Made by a program: the position numbers and the translations under genes. Source: an uncultured Oscillospiraceae bacterium (GTDB lineage Bacteria > Bacillota > Clostridia > Oscillospirales > Oscillospiraceae). Taken from it: a stretch of DNA of 37,272 nucleotides. The stretch is taken from NCBI GenBank assembly GCA_944385175.1, contig CALWWB010000009.1, positions 1 through 37,272 of the forward strand, read 5' to 3'. The notes beneath the pieces are model-generated. The model worked only from the letters and a program-made list of their open reading frames with translations. It was not told the origin of the DNA and did not search any database. Below, piece after piece: positions 24,360 through 32,365 of the stretch (position 1 is the first letter of the stretch; each line of letters opens with the position of its first letter).

Positions 24360-25286
24360 ATGTTTCCTATTCTGCTACAGACCATACAGCGGGATTCCGC
24401 CATTACTTTCCCCATGTTTGGGGATCTGACAATAAATCCCCCGGCCTACTTCACCGTCTTCGGGAAGAATATCTATTTCTACGGCGTCATCATCGGCCTG
24501 GGCTTCATTCTGGGTATGCTGTACTGCGCCAGGGGGAGCCGGGACTTTGGCCTGAAGCCGGATGATGTGTACGATCTGATGATATTCCTCATTCCCTTCT
24601 CCATCATCGGTGCCCGGCTCTACTACGTCATATTTGAGCTGGATTACTATATCCAGCACCCGGAACATATCTTCTCTACCCGGGAAGGCGGTCTTGCCAT
24701 CTACGGCGGTATCATCGCCGGTATCCTTGTGGTATACTTCGTGTGCCGGAAGAAGAAGGTGCCGGTGCTGGCCTTTCTGGATCTGGTGGTCTTTGGGCTG
24801 CTGATAGGCCAGATAATAGGCCGCTGGGGCAACTTTATGAACCGGGAAGCTTTTGGCGCCGAGACGGACATTTTCTGCCGCATGGGTCTCATAGCCCCGG
24901 ACGGCAGTACCATATACGTCCATCCCACCTTTTTGTACGAAAGCCTGTGGAATCTGGGCATACTTATTTTCCTGATAATATTTACCAAGAAAGGCAAACG
25001 CCGCTATGACGGCCAGTGCCTGCTGCTGTATTTTCTGCTCTACGGCCTGGGCCGGGCATGGATAGAGGGACTGCGTACCGACAGTCTTTACATCGGCAGC
25101 ACCGACATACGCGTCTCCCAGGCTTTGTCCCTGGCCCTGGTTTTGGTCTCCCTTGTCATACTCATCATACAGAGCCGCCGCCCCCACCCTCCGGAGAAAC
25201 TGTTTGTAAATCAGGTCCGCTCCAGAGAGGAAGCGGCCCGGGCAGAGGCTGAGGCAGATAAAGAAGAAAAAGAAAATCAATTATAA
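24360..25286 (+). CDS. lgt: Prolipoprotein diacylglyceryl transferase
   Basis: This 308-residue polytopic membrane protein is Lgt, which transfers diacylglycerol from phosphatidylglycerol to the lipobox Cys of prolipoproteins. The family signature GRWGNFMNREAFG is at residues 154-166, and the conserved YGVIIGLGF, GARLYYVIF, GGLAIYGGI and HPTFLYES motifs are present. About seven hydrophobic helices can be seen. The C-terminal tail is charged (EEAARAEAEADKEEKE), longer than in E. coli. I chose ATG 24360, 2 bases after the ymfH stop, with AAGGGGG upstream; the frame opens earlier at 24282 inside ymfH. Substrates in this window include the lipobox protein at 1106-1786. Confidence 0.96.
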   Translation: MFPILLQTIQRDSAITFPMFGDLTINPPAYFTVFGKNIYFYGVIIGLGFILGMLYCARGSRDFGLKPDDVYDLMIFLIPFSIIGARLYYVIFELDYYIQHPEHIFSTREGGLAIYGGIIAGILVVYFVCRKKKVPVLAFLDLVVFGLLIGQIIGRWGNFMNREAFGAETDIFCRMGLIAPDGSTIYVHPTFLYESLWNLGILIFLIIFTKKGKRRYDGQCLLLYFLLYGLGRAWIEGLRTDSLYIGSTDIRVSQALSLALVLVSLVILIIQSRRPHPPEKLFVNQVRSREEAARAEAEADKEEKENQL

Positions 25287-25302
25287 GCGGAGGTAAATCA
25301 CA

Positions 25303-25860
25303 ATGGCAGATTACAAAGACATCATCACCGGCACCATTTCAAATATAGTGGGCAAGGTGAAGGAAGTGGCTGAGAGCCCCAGCGTTCAGCAGGCCGTGGA
25401 CAAAGTCAAGGAGGCCGCCGGAGACACCGTCAGCAAAGTTAAAGAGGCCGCCGAGGGCAGCACCGTCAAGGAGGTCTATGAACAGGGCGCCTCCAAAGTC
25501 AAGTCCTACAGCCGTATTGCCAAGCTCTCCCTTCAGGTAAACGGAGAATATGAGGAGCTGCGCCGGGTTTACACCGAGATAGGCAAGCTCTGCTACGACC
25601 AGTATAAGGATTCCCCGGAGGGATTTTTTGCCCCCCTCTTCTCTCAGGTGGAGGAAATAAACGGCCGTATCGAAAGCATGGAGGCGGAGATAGATGCCCT
25701 TAAGACAGAGTCGGCCGGCAATAACGGTGACGACGACATCGTCGTCGAGGTGGTGGCTGAGCCCGTAGACGAGGCCGCTGCGGAATATAAGGCTGCCGCC
25801 GAGGATTTCCAGAACGTGGTGGACGCCGAGTTCCACAGCGCCGAGGATGAAAACAAATAA
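25303..25860 (+). CDS. Coiled-coil, amphipathic protein of unknown function
   Basis: This 185-residue protein has an amphipathic N-terminal repeat region (VGKVKEVAESP, VDKVKEAAGDTVSKVKEAAE; roughly 11-residue periodicity like LEA/YtxH-type proteins), then a central helical part with a Cys (YTEIGKLCYDQYKD), a coiled coil (VEEINGRIESMEAEIDALKT), and an acidic tail. No signal peptide or membrane segment is visible. Clostridial proteins of this kind often carry a zinc ribbon, which is absent here. It has GGAGG before the ATG and follows lgt by 16 bases, so it is likely co-transcribed. Function unknown; a surface- or stress-associated role is only a guess. Confidence 0.85.
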   Translation: MADYKDIITGTISNIVGKVKEVAESPSVQQAVDKVKEAAGDTVSKVKEAAEGSTVKEVYEQGASKVKSYSRIAKLSLQVNGEYEELRRVYTEIGKLCYDQYKDSPEGFFAPLFSQVEEINGRIESMEAEIDALKTESAGNNGDDDIVVEVVAEPVDEAAAEYKAAAEDFQNVVDAEFHSAEDENK

Positions 25861-25871
25861 TTAAATAACTC

Positions 25872-25912
25872 AAAAAGGGTACCCCGGGCAAAAGCCTGAG
25901 ATACCCTTTTTT
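25872..25912. terminator. Bidirectional terminator between the lgt operon and ytvI
   Basis: AAAAAGGGTA (25872-25881) pairs with TACCCTTTTT (25902-25911), with a GC-rich inner stem containing a few mismatches. T runs occur on both strands, so it can end both the lgt operon and the converging ytvI-like gene. Confidence 0.85.
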
Positions 25913-25965
25913 ATTTGTCGGGAAGGAAATGGTCCGGAAATTGGAGGCCGGAGCTCACAGCGTCG

Positions 25966-27036
25966 CTACAGTCGTTTCCACAGCTTTATCACGCCCTTGT
26001 CGTTGAGCTGCTGCAAAGTCACCAGGATCACAGGGAAGCTGAGCATACCCCACACGCCCCAGACCCGCCAGCCCACATACACCGCCAGCAGGGAGGCCAG
26101 GGCATCCAGTCCGATCTGGTCCCCCAAAAGTTTTGCCTGTATGCAGTTTCGAACCAGGTATATGGCCATCCAGCAAACCAGCAGGCCGATTCCCAGCCTG
26201 GTGCTGCCCAGCAGCAGGGAGTAGATCGCCCAGGGTACCAGTACTATCCCCGTACCGAACACCGGCAGAGCGTCTATTGCGGCGGTTATGGCTGCCAGGG
26301 CCGCCGGGCTTTTCACTCCCAGGATCAAAAAGCCCACCAGCAGCTGGAAAAATGTCAACAGCATCAACAGCACCTGGGCCCTCATGAAGCCCAGGAAGCT
26401 GCCCTTCATATCCTCTCTCAGTCCCTCCATACGGTTTCTGAAAGCTTCCGGCAACTGGGCCAATATGAAAGCCGTGGTGCGCGGATAAGTGGCGGAAATG
26501 AAATAGGTACCTATCCCCGCCGTAACTATAAACAGCAGGATATCCGGGCTGGCCTGAGCCATGGCCCCCAGGGCGTCCAGAGCCCACTGGGACAGGAGCA
26601 GAGGCAGACCATAAAGTCCCTCCCACAGTGCGTCTATCGCCGTCTCCAGATACTTCGTCACACCCTCCGGGGCAGAGTCTACGTATATGAATATCTGCCC
26701 TTGCAGCCGCTCCAGAGTATTGCTGACACTTAGCATCAGCTCCGGAGCTCTCCGGGCGAAATCCGTAGCGGCGTTTATGGCCCAGAGGCTCAGGCTAACC
26801 ACACCCCAGCCCAGCAGGCCCAGCACCGCCAAAGTCAGCAGTGCAGCCGCAGGAGCCCGGCTCCAGCCGTGGCGCAGCAGGAAACCCATGGGTATCTCCA
26901 GTAATGCCGCCACGGCATAGGCCAGTATAAAGGGCGCCGCCCAGGGCAGCAGGTATTTTGCTCCCAGCCATATTGCCCCCACAGCCCCGGCGACATAGGC
27001 CAGGACCGTAAAATATTTAAGTACTTTTTGCTGCAT
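25966..27036 (-). CDS. ytvI: YtvI-type AI-2E/PerM-family membrane protein
   Basis: This 356-residue protein belongs to the AI-2E/PerM permease family and most resembles the sporulation protein YtvI. It has about eight hydrophobic helices, including an N-terminal pair (LAYVAGAVGAIWLGAKYLL; PFILAYAVAALLEIP), a soluble loop with a coiled-coil-like segment (residues about 90-135), and the conserved C-terminal ITAAIDALPVFGTGIVLVPW motif. It ends in IKLWKRL. The ATG at 27036 has GGTGGAGAG upstream. The gene converges with the lgt operon and is divergent from the aspartate kinase. Transport substrate unknown; the YtvI assignment is by likeness. Confidence 0.88.
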   Translation of the reverse strand: MQQKVLKYFTVLAYVAGAVGAIWLGAKYLLPWAAPFILAYAVAALLEIPMGFLLRHGWSRAPAAALLTLAVLGLLGWGVVSLSLWAINAATDFARRAPELMLSVSNTLERLQGQIFIYVDSAPEGVTKYLETAIDALWEGLYGLPLLLSQWALDALGAMAQASPDILLFIVTAGIGTYFISATYPRTTAFILAQLPEAFRNRMEGLREDMKGSFLGFMRAQVLLMLLTFFQLLVGFLILGVKSPAALAAITAAIDALPVFGTGIVLVPWAIYSLLLGSTRLGIGLLVCWMAIYLVRNCIQAKLLGDQIGLDALASLLAVYVGWRVWGVWGMLSFPVILVTLQQLNDKGVIKLWKRL

Positions 27037-27125
27037 CTCTCCACCTGTCCAATAAGGTTTTCAGATACAGTTCTTGCCATTTTTATGGGAATTTATTCCT
27101 CCGCACCCCAAAGCCCTGGAGCGTA

Positions 27126-27176
27126 TATAATGGTGTAGGCAAAGCATCCCTGCTTTGTCCTTGCCGCTATTGCGGC
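27126..27176 (+). promoter_or_regulatory. -10 box and tandem leader hairpins before the aspartate kinase gene
   Basis: TATAAT (27126-27131) has no good -35 partner. Two small hairpins follow: CAAAGCA-tccc-TGCTTTG (27140-27157) and GCCGC-tatt-GCGGC (27163-27176), the second ending just before the GGAGG ribosome site. It is too short for a lysine riboswitch. Confidence 0.35.
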
Positions 27177-27193
27177 GCTGGAGGAATGTTACC

Positions 27194-28177
27194 ATGCTTA
27201 TCGTGCAAAAATTTGGCGGCAGCTCCCTCGCCGATATTGAAAGACTGCGCCGGGCCGCCGAGATATGCCGGCAGGCCCGGAGCCGGGAGCATGATGTGAT
27301 TGTAGTTGTCTCCGCCATGGGGGACACCACCGATCATCTTTTGGACATGGCACAGATGATAAGCCCCCGCCCCTCCAAGCGGGAGCTGGACGCGCTGATG
27401 ACCACTGGGGAGCAGCAGTCTGCAGCGCTGATGGCCATAATGCTGGAGAGTCTGGGTATAAAGGCCCAATCCCTCACCGGATGGCAGGCCGGCATACTCA
27501 CCGAGGATGAACCGGGCGGCTGCGACATACGCTTTGTGGCACCTGCCAGAATACAGGCGGCCCTCAGCCGGGGCTGCGTGCCTGTAGTCACCGGCTTCCA
27601 GGGCTTCAGCACCGGCGGAGATATAACCACTTTGGGCCGGGGCGGCTCAGATACCACCGCCGTGGCCCTGGCTGCCGCGCTGGAGGCGGACAGCTGCCGG
27701 ATATATACCGATGTTGACGGCATCTATACTGCCGATCCAAGGCTGGTCAGCTCCGCCGTAAAGCTGAAGAGCATAGACCTTCGGGATATGCTGGCCCTCT
27801 CCCGCAGCGGGTCCCAGGTGCTGCACTCCAAGTCCGTGGAGCTGGCCCTGGCCAACAATATAGACATACAGCTCCTGTCGGCTTTTCAGGACGGTGAGGG
27901 TTCGCTGGTCTGCCGCATGAAGGACGGCGAGCGGCCCATATATGCGGGGGTTACCCGCAGCGTCGCCGACAGCGAGCTGAGCCTTGCCGGGAAGGGGGCG
28001 GATGCCTCAGCTCTGTCCTCCATGGTCATCCTGCTGTCCCAGGCCGGGATACCCGTGACCGACGGCAGGCTCTCAGATTGCTGCGCCACAGTAAAAGTCG
28101 CCCGGGCGCAGCTGGAGGAAGCCATGGTTCTGCTCCATGACAAAATGCTTCTGGGCAAATACTGTCCGGAGGAGTAA
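27194..28177 (+). CDS. Aspartate kinase, short form
   Basis: This 327-residue protein phosphorylates aspartate, the first step toward lysine, threonine and methionine. The amino-acid-kinase domain is complete: KFGGSS (residues 6-11), DALMTTGEQQSAALMA, TTLGRGGSDTTAVALA and YTDVDGIYTADPR. After about residue 245 only one ACT-like unit is left (DSELSLAGKGADASALS and GIPVTDGRLSDCCATVKV), whereas monofunctional kinases of this type usually carry two ACT units and 400 or more residues. Feedback control is therefore likely altered. ATG 27194 has GGAGG upstream; the frame opens at 27155 but that start has no ribosome site and lies in the leader. No other aspartate-pathway gene is nearby. The stop is followed at once by a large inverted repeat. 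Confidence 0.88.
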   Translation: MLIVQKFGGSSLADIERLRRAAEICRQARSREHDVIVVVSAMGDTTDHLLDMAQMISPRPSKRELDALMTTGEQQSAALMAIMLESLGIKAQSLTGWQAGILTEDEPGGCDIRFVAPARIQAALSRGCVPVVTGFQGFSTGGDITTLGRGGSDTTAVALAAALEADSCRIYTDVDGIYTADPRLVSSAVKLKSIDLRDMLALSRSGSQVLHSKSVELALANNIDIQLLSAFQDGEGSLVCRMKDGERPIYAGVTRSVADSELSLAGKGADASALSSMVILLSQAGIPVTDGRLSDCCATVKVARAQLEEAMVLLHDKMLLGKYCPEE

Positions 28178-28183
28178 ACAGAA

Positions 28184-28332
28184 AAAAGGGCCTGTTGCAA
28201 AATAGAATTTTGAAAAAATAGCTCAAAGAAAAAGTTATCGAGAACCGTCACATTGACAGGTTATCGATAACTTTTTTAATGCACAATTTTCCAGCTTGGG
28301 CCTGAAAACTGCATTTTGCAACAGGCCCTTTT
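28184..28332. repeat. Nested inverted repeat (MITE-like or large terminator)
   Basis: The outer arms, 28184-28203 (AAAAGGGCCTGTTGCAAAAT) and 28313-28332, are a perfect 20-bp inverted repeat. Inside, 28229-28241 and 28264-28276 form a perfect 13-bp inverted repeat (AAAAAGTTATCGA) that extends with small defects to GTCA/TGAC at 28247-28257. It begins 6 bases after the aspartate kinase stop. GGGCCTGTTGCAAA resembles the ends of some insertion sequences (IS6-type ends have CTGTTGCAAA). No target duplication is visible. The ends in AAAA/TTTT would also work as a two-way terminator. Confidence 0.7.
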
Positions 28333-28378
28333 ACAATATATTACCTTGTTTTTTTCAAAAAGAATATGTCAAGTCTGT

Positions 28379-29229
28379 TCATGCAATATCAAAAACATAG
28401 TCGTGATCATAAGTATTTACGTATAATTGACCACCGGATTCAACCAGCAGATACGGAGCGGAGGAAATCGGCGTCTCAGATAATACCTCTCCCGTATCCA
28501 TATCTATCTGGTAGATATAGTCAAGCTCATCCGTACCGCCGAAACCGCAGATTATCACTTCGTCTTTCACAATGAAGTTATGGCTGTTATAAGTATCGTC
28601 CTTACTGCGCCAGAGGAGCCGGTCGTTTTCCAAGTCATAGGCAAAAATAAAATTGGAATCGGAGCCGCTGTCTGCCTGCCCTATGGCTCCGGCATACAGG
28701 ACATTGTCTCTCAGGCATGCGTTGTTTGCCGTATTTGCCGGAAGGAGCGTAGTGATCACCACCTCATACAGCTGTATGCCCGTCTGCCTGTCGCATATGA
28801 TAAGTGAAGGGTGGACATATTCTTCCGTCCAGCGATATATATAATCGTCATCAAAAAACATATCCCATTCCATGCCTATCATGGGAAGGTATAATTTATT
28901 GTTAAAATACCAGTCTTCAATCCCTATGTATTCCCGCTCTGTCTGCGATACCACCTCTAAAGTAACGGAGCCGGCCTCTGTTTCAGGCTCCGGATGTTTC
29001 TCCTCAAAACTATAGCAATCAATCGCCAGGGATTTGACTGCATCTGGATCCTGATATTTCATTAATCTTCCCTCTGCCTCAACAGGTGACTCAGCCCTTA
29101 TGTTGGATTCTTCCCCGCCCTTCTGCTCCCCAGGGGAAAACACTGCCACATATAAAGCGGCGAAAAGAAGCATCGCAAAAACACTGCGCAGGATATGGCC
29201 ATGGTCAATTTTTTCCCGGACATTTTCAT
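28379..29229 (-). pseudogene. Membrane-anchored beta-propeller-like protein, frameshifted near the start
   Basis: The body of this gene is open from about 29200 to 28379 and encodes PQQ-type/beta-propeller-like repeats (SLIICDRQTGIQLYEVV, NFIFAYDLENDRLLWRSKD, IYQIDMDTGEVLSETP). The best start, ATG 29229 with AAAGGAG 5 bases upstream, reads MKMSGKKLTMAISCAVF and then leaves that frame. One extra base in the T run (A 29177-29181 on the plus strand) would join it to MLLFAALYVAVFSPGEQKGG, giving a normal N-terminal membrane anchor. The gene is thus probably broken by a 1-base deletion in a homopolymer, or the sequence has an error there. The shorter ORF from 29173 lacks a ribosome site and its N-terminal basic segment. 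It sits in a patch with clearly lower GC than its surroundings. Function unknown. Confidence 0.65.
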
Positions 29230-29277
29230 CTTATCTCCTTTCCCAAACAGCAGCCCTTTACCGTCTCCGTATGCAGC

Positions 29278-29310
29278 AAAGCTCCTTTGCCTCAGGGGTT
29301 CAGGAGCTTT
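29278..29310. other. Hairpin between purN-like gene and the anchored beta-propeller gene
   Basis: AAAGCTCCT (29278-29286) and AGGAGCTTT (29302-29310) form a 9-bp stem with a 15-base loop. No clean T run follows on either strand, so it is a weak terminator at best. The rest of 29230-29387 holds nothing I can name. Confidence 0.4.
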
Positions 29311-29387
29311 GATACTAATGGAATGTTTTCTGTTTTATTTGACGAAGGATTATTTCGAAATGTTCCTTATTTTACCGGGTTTACTCT

Positions 29388-30002
29388 CTATTCCTCTATG
29401 ACCACACGGTTGCCCCGGACAGAGAGCTTGCCTTGGCAATAGAGGGCCACAGACTGGGGAAGTATCTTCCACTGTCCCTCCTCCAGCACCCGTCGGCGGA
29501 GAGTGTCCGGGTCGTCGTTGGGTTTTACCTCAATGGCCTTCTGCATTATGACGCCGCCCACCCGGCCGTCGGAGTCGGCAAAATAGGCGGTGGCCCCGGT
29601 CATCTTCAGCCCCCGCTCCAGCACGGCAAGCTGAATGTCCCCCTCTTCATCCTCAAAGGCGGGATACATGGCAGGGAAAGTGCCTATAATGCGGTTTTTG
29701 AACTGATAGGGTATGACACCCAGGGGCAGCTCATAGCCCGCCAATATCACCAGTTCTATATCCATGTCCCTCAGTTTGTTGGCAACCGCCATACTATGGC
29801 TGGTGATGTTGGGAAACAGCTCCGGGTCCACCACATAGGCAGGGACTCCCGCGCTGAGGGAACGCTTCATGGCATAGGCGTCCCTCCGCGACGATATCAC
29901 CGCCACAAGTTCAAAATCCGGTATCTCCTGAAAATACATGGAGTCCAGGATAGCCTGGAGCTCTGCTCCCTCCCCGGACACCAATGCCGCCGCTCTGACC
30001 AT
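29388..30002 (-). CDS. PurN-like formyltransferase fold without the usual catalytic residues
   Basis: This 204-residue protein has the PurN (glycinamide ribonucleotide formyltransferase) fold: ALVSGEGAELQAILDSMYF matches the phosphate loop, ELVAVISSRRDAYAMKRS and GVPAYVVDPELF follow, and LKMTGATAYF plus GGVIMQKAIEVKPNDDPDTL match the late strands. The active-site stretch that reads INIHPSLLP in E. coli PurN (Asn106, His108) reads IGTFPAMYP here, so Asn is Gly107 and His is Phe109. The third catalytic residue (Asp144 in DGGP) aligns to R147/V148 in GRVGGV. It is therefore probably not an ordinary GAR transformylase. ATG 30002 has GGAGAG upstream; an in-frame GTG at 30014 falls inside the ribosome site. 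No other purine gene is in the window. Confidence 0.85.
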   Translation of the reverse strand: MVRAAALVSGEGAELQAILDSMYFQEIPDFELVAVISSRRDAYAMKRSLSAGVPAYVVDPELFPNITSHSMAVANKLRDMDIELVILAGYELPLGVIPYQFKNRIIGTFPAMYPAFEDEEGDIQLAVLERGLKMTGATAYFADSDGRVGGVIMQKAIEVKPNDDPDTLRRRVLEEGQWKILPQSVALYCQGKLSVRGNRVVIEE

Positions 30003-30156
30003 ATCTCTCTCCACTCTTGTCTAATAGAAAAAATCAAGTTATAATAAGCTTATAAACTTATTTTGTATACTGTCCCGGTTTTACATCTGGTTAACATATT
30101 ATCCAGTGTATTATACTGTATCCGGTGCAAATGGTCAAGAAGCAGGAGGCATTGTT

Positions 30157-31281
30157 ATGACAGAAATTTATGTAATTCGCCACGTCCAGGCCGAGGGGAA
30201 CCTCTACCGCATGTGCCAGGGTCATTGGGACGGGGATGTGACCCCCATCGGCGTCCGTCAGCGGGACGCTCTGGCAGAGCGTTTTAAGGATGTGCCGGTG
30301 GATGCGGTGTACTCCAGCGACTTGTACAGAGCCCGCTTTACCGCCTCGGCTATCACAAAGTACCATGACCTGCCTATAATAACCGACCGGCGCTTCCGGG
30401 AAATAAACCTGGGTCCCTGGGAAACAAAGTATTTCGGGAACCTGCGGCTGGAGGGCGGCGAGGAATTCCACAACTTCATCTTTGATCAGCCCAATTTCCA
30501 CCTTGAGGGAGCCGAGACCTATGCCCAGGTAGCGGAGCGCGCCTACGGCGCTCTGTGCCAGGTTGCAAAAAAGCACCCGGGCCAGTCCCTGGTCATCACA
30601 TCCCACGGTGTCACCATCCGCTGCATGCTCAGCAAAGTCAGCGGTTTCGGTATCAGAGATCTCACCAAGCTGCCCCTTTTCATGAATACCGGGGTAGCAA
30701 AGCTCCTCTACGAAAACGGCAGCTTCACTATAGAGTACCTCAATGACTACAGTCATCTCACCCAAGACTTGCAATACAGCATGAAGGGGCCGGATCTGCG
30801 CCACGAATACATAGACCCCGCCGAGGAAAAGGATTATTACAATCACTGCTACCGGCAGGCCTGGCTCGTCTCCCACGGAGATTTGGAGAGCTTCAACGCC
30901 GACACCTATCTTCTCTGTGCCGCCCAGCACCACGCTGCCGACTCCGAGGCGGTGGCCCGCCTCTACTGTGACGAGGCCCCCGCCGGCCTCATCGATCTGG
31001 ACACCGTCAGAGGCAGCCATGCCGGCTACGGCTGGATAAGCCTTTTTTACCTGGAGCCGGAATTCCGCCACAGAGGCTGCGGCATTCAGCTTTTGTCCCG
31101 GGCCATGCAGAAATACTCCCGCATGGGCAGGACTGCCCTGCGCCTGCATGTAGCGGAAGAGAACACCGACGCCATCAGTTTCTACAAGCGCTGGGGCTTT
31201 AATGTTCTGGGCCGTGAGCCCGGCAGCCGGGGTTACCTGCTGCTGATGGAAAAGAAGCTGGGAGGGAGAAGGGATGTTTGA
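30157..31281 (+). CDS. Histidine phosphatase fused to a GNAT acetyltransferase domain
   Basis: Residues 1-205 form a histidine-phosphatase/phosphoglycerate-mutase-like domain: RHVQAEGN with the phospho-accepting His9 (the usual RHG is RHV), YSSDLYRARFTASA, REINLGPWE (Glu82) and ITSHGVTIR with the second His at 150. A linker with a YRQAW segment follows. Residues about 240-365 are a GNAT domain: WISLFYLEPEFRHRGCGIQL is the acetyl-CoA loop and TDAISFYKRWGFNVLG is the final strand region. ATG 30157 has AGGAGG upstream; the frame opens at 30106 without one. Substrates of both halves are unknown. The stop overlaps the next gene by 8 bases, starting a five-gene operon. Confidence 0.9.
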   Translation: MTEIYVIRHVQAEGNLYRMCQGHWDGDVTPIGVRQRDALAERFKDVPVDAVYSSDLYRARFTASAITKYHDLPIITDRRFREINLGPWETKYFGNLRLEGGEEFHNFIFDQPNFHLEGAETYAQVAERAYGALCQVAKKHPGQSLVITSHGVTIRCMLSKVSGFGIRDLTKLPLFMNTGVAKLLYENGSFTIEYLNDYSHLTQDLQYSMKGPDLRHEYIDPAEEKDYYNHCYRQAWLVSHGDLESFNADTYLLCAAQHHAADSEAVARLYCDEAPAGLIDLDTVRGSHAGYGWISLFYLEPEFRHRGCGIQLLSRAMQKYSRMGRTALRLHVAEENTDAISFYKRWGFNVLGREPGSRGYLLLMEKKLGGRRDV

Positions 31282-32365
31282 CCTTCCCGCCTCTGTCCGG
31301 TGGTTGGATTTCCAGCCCGGGCGCAGGATACTGGTGATCTCCGATATCCACGGCAATCTGGAGTATTTCCGGGGTGTGCTGGAACTGGCCGCTTTTTCGC
31401 CGGAAGACGAGCTCATTATCGACGGGGACTTTCTGGAAAAGGGGCCGGACTGTCTGGGAACCCTGCACTTTATAATGGAGCTTTCAAAACGCGGGAACGT
31501 CCACCCTGTGAGGGGAAACTGCGACGGCTGGCATTCCGTTTTTGAGCACGATGAAGACGGGAACGGCCATCTGCTCCAGTACCTACGTTGGAAGGGCTGC
31601 GGCTTTTTGTGGGAGCTGTTCAGGAATCTGGGCGTGGATATAATGAATATTCCACGCCTCAGCCCCTACGTGCCCCTGCTCCACGCCTATGACAGGGAAT
31701 TTGATTTTATCCGCGCAATGCCCGACGCCATTGACAGTGAGAACTTCACCTTTGTCCACGCCGGCAGGTCGCCGGACAAACCGCTGGAAGCCCACAGCCA
31801 GGATGAGCTGAACAAGATCGACCGTTTCATGGCCCGAGGGGATCACTTTCGGAAATGGACGGTGGTGGGCCACTACCCCGTGGTACTCTACGGGGAAGAC
31901 AGGGTCTGCGCCAACCCAATAATAAACTGGGAACAGAAGATAATCTCCATTGACGGCGGCTGCATCCTGAAAGATGACGGTCAGCTCAACGCCCTGATAA
32001 TCCCCCACAAGGACAGCGAGGATTTCTCCTTTGTGGCTTACGACCCCTTCCCGGAGCGCCGGGTGCTTAAGGATCAGGTGGGCAGCTCCCGCTCCTACTA
32101 CATCCGTTGGGGAGACAGCCAGGTTCAGGTGCTGGAGAGGGGCGAGGAGTTCTCCCGCTGCCGCCATGTGCGCACCGGCTATGAGATGGACATTCTGACA
32201 AAATACCTCTTTACCGATGAGGAGATCACCGGCTGCAACGACTGCACCGACTATGTACTGCCCCTTAAAGCTGGGGACACCGTCCGTGTGGTGGAGACCT
32301 GCTCCCGGGGCTACTTTGTAAAGCACAACGGTGTCTCCGGCTGGTATTACGGAGAATTGGAATAA
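31274..32365 (+). CDS. Metallophosphoesterase with C-terminal SH3-like domain
   Basis: This 363-residue protein has the calcineurin-like phosphoesterase motifs in order: ISDIHGN (Asp24, His26), IIDGDFLEKGPD (Asp52), VRGNCD (Asn82), FTFVHAGRS and VVGHYP. GNCD replaces the usual GNHD/GNHE, so the acid His is Cys83. It resembles the bacterial ApaH/PrpE-type phosphatases. After about residue 270 there is a second part, and the last 40 residues (YVLPLKAGDTVRVVETCSRG, HNGVSGWYYGELE) look like an SH3-type beta barrel. The start lies inside the end of the phosphatase-GNAT gene, and its TAA overlaps the next ATG. Natural substrate unknown. Confidence 0.88.
   Translation: MFDLPASVRWLDFQPGRRILVISDIHGNLEYFRGVLELAAFSPEDELIIDGDFLEKGPDCLGTLHFIMELSKRGNVHPVRGNCDGWHSVFEHDEDGNGHLLQYLRWKGCGFLWELFRNLGVDIMNIPRLSPYVPLLHAYDREFDFIRAMPDAIDSENFTFVHAGRSPDKPLEAHSQDELNKIDRFMARGDHFRKWTVVGHYPVVLYGEDRVCANPIINWEQKIISIDGGCILKDDGQLNALIIPHKDSEDFSFVAYDPFPERRVLKDQVGSSRSYYIRWGDSQVQVLERGEEFSRCRHVRTGYEMDILTKYLFTDEEITGCNDCTDYVLPLKAGDTVRVVETCSRGYFVKHNGVSGWYYGELE

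Noticed and set aside
27037..27193. Lysine riboswitch before the aspartate kinase gene
   Set aside because: The leader has only two small hairpins and is too short for the lysine aptamer of about 170 bases.
28184..28332. CRISPR array
   Set aside because: There are inverted, not direct, repeats and no spacer series.
30091..31416. A 441-residue minus-strand open frame opposite the phosphatase-GNAT gene
   Set aside because: Antisense shadow of a gene with recognisable catalytic motifs.
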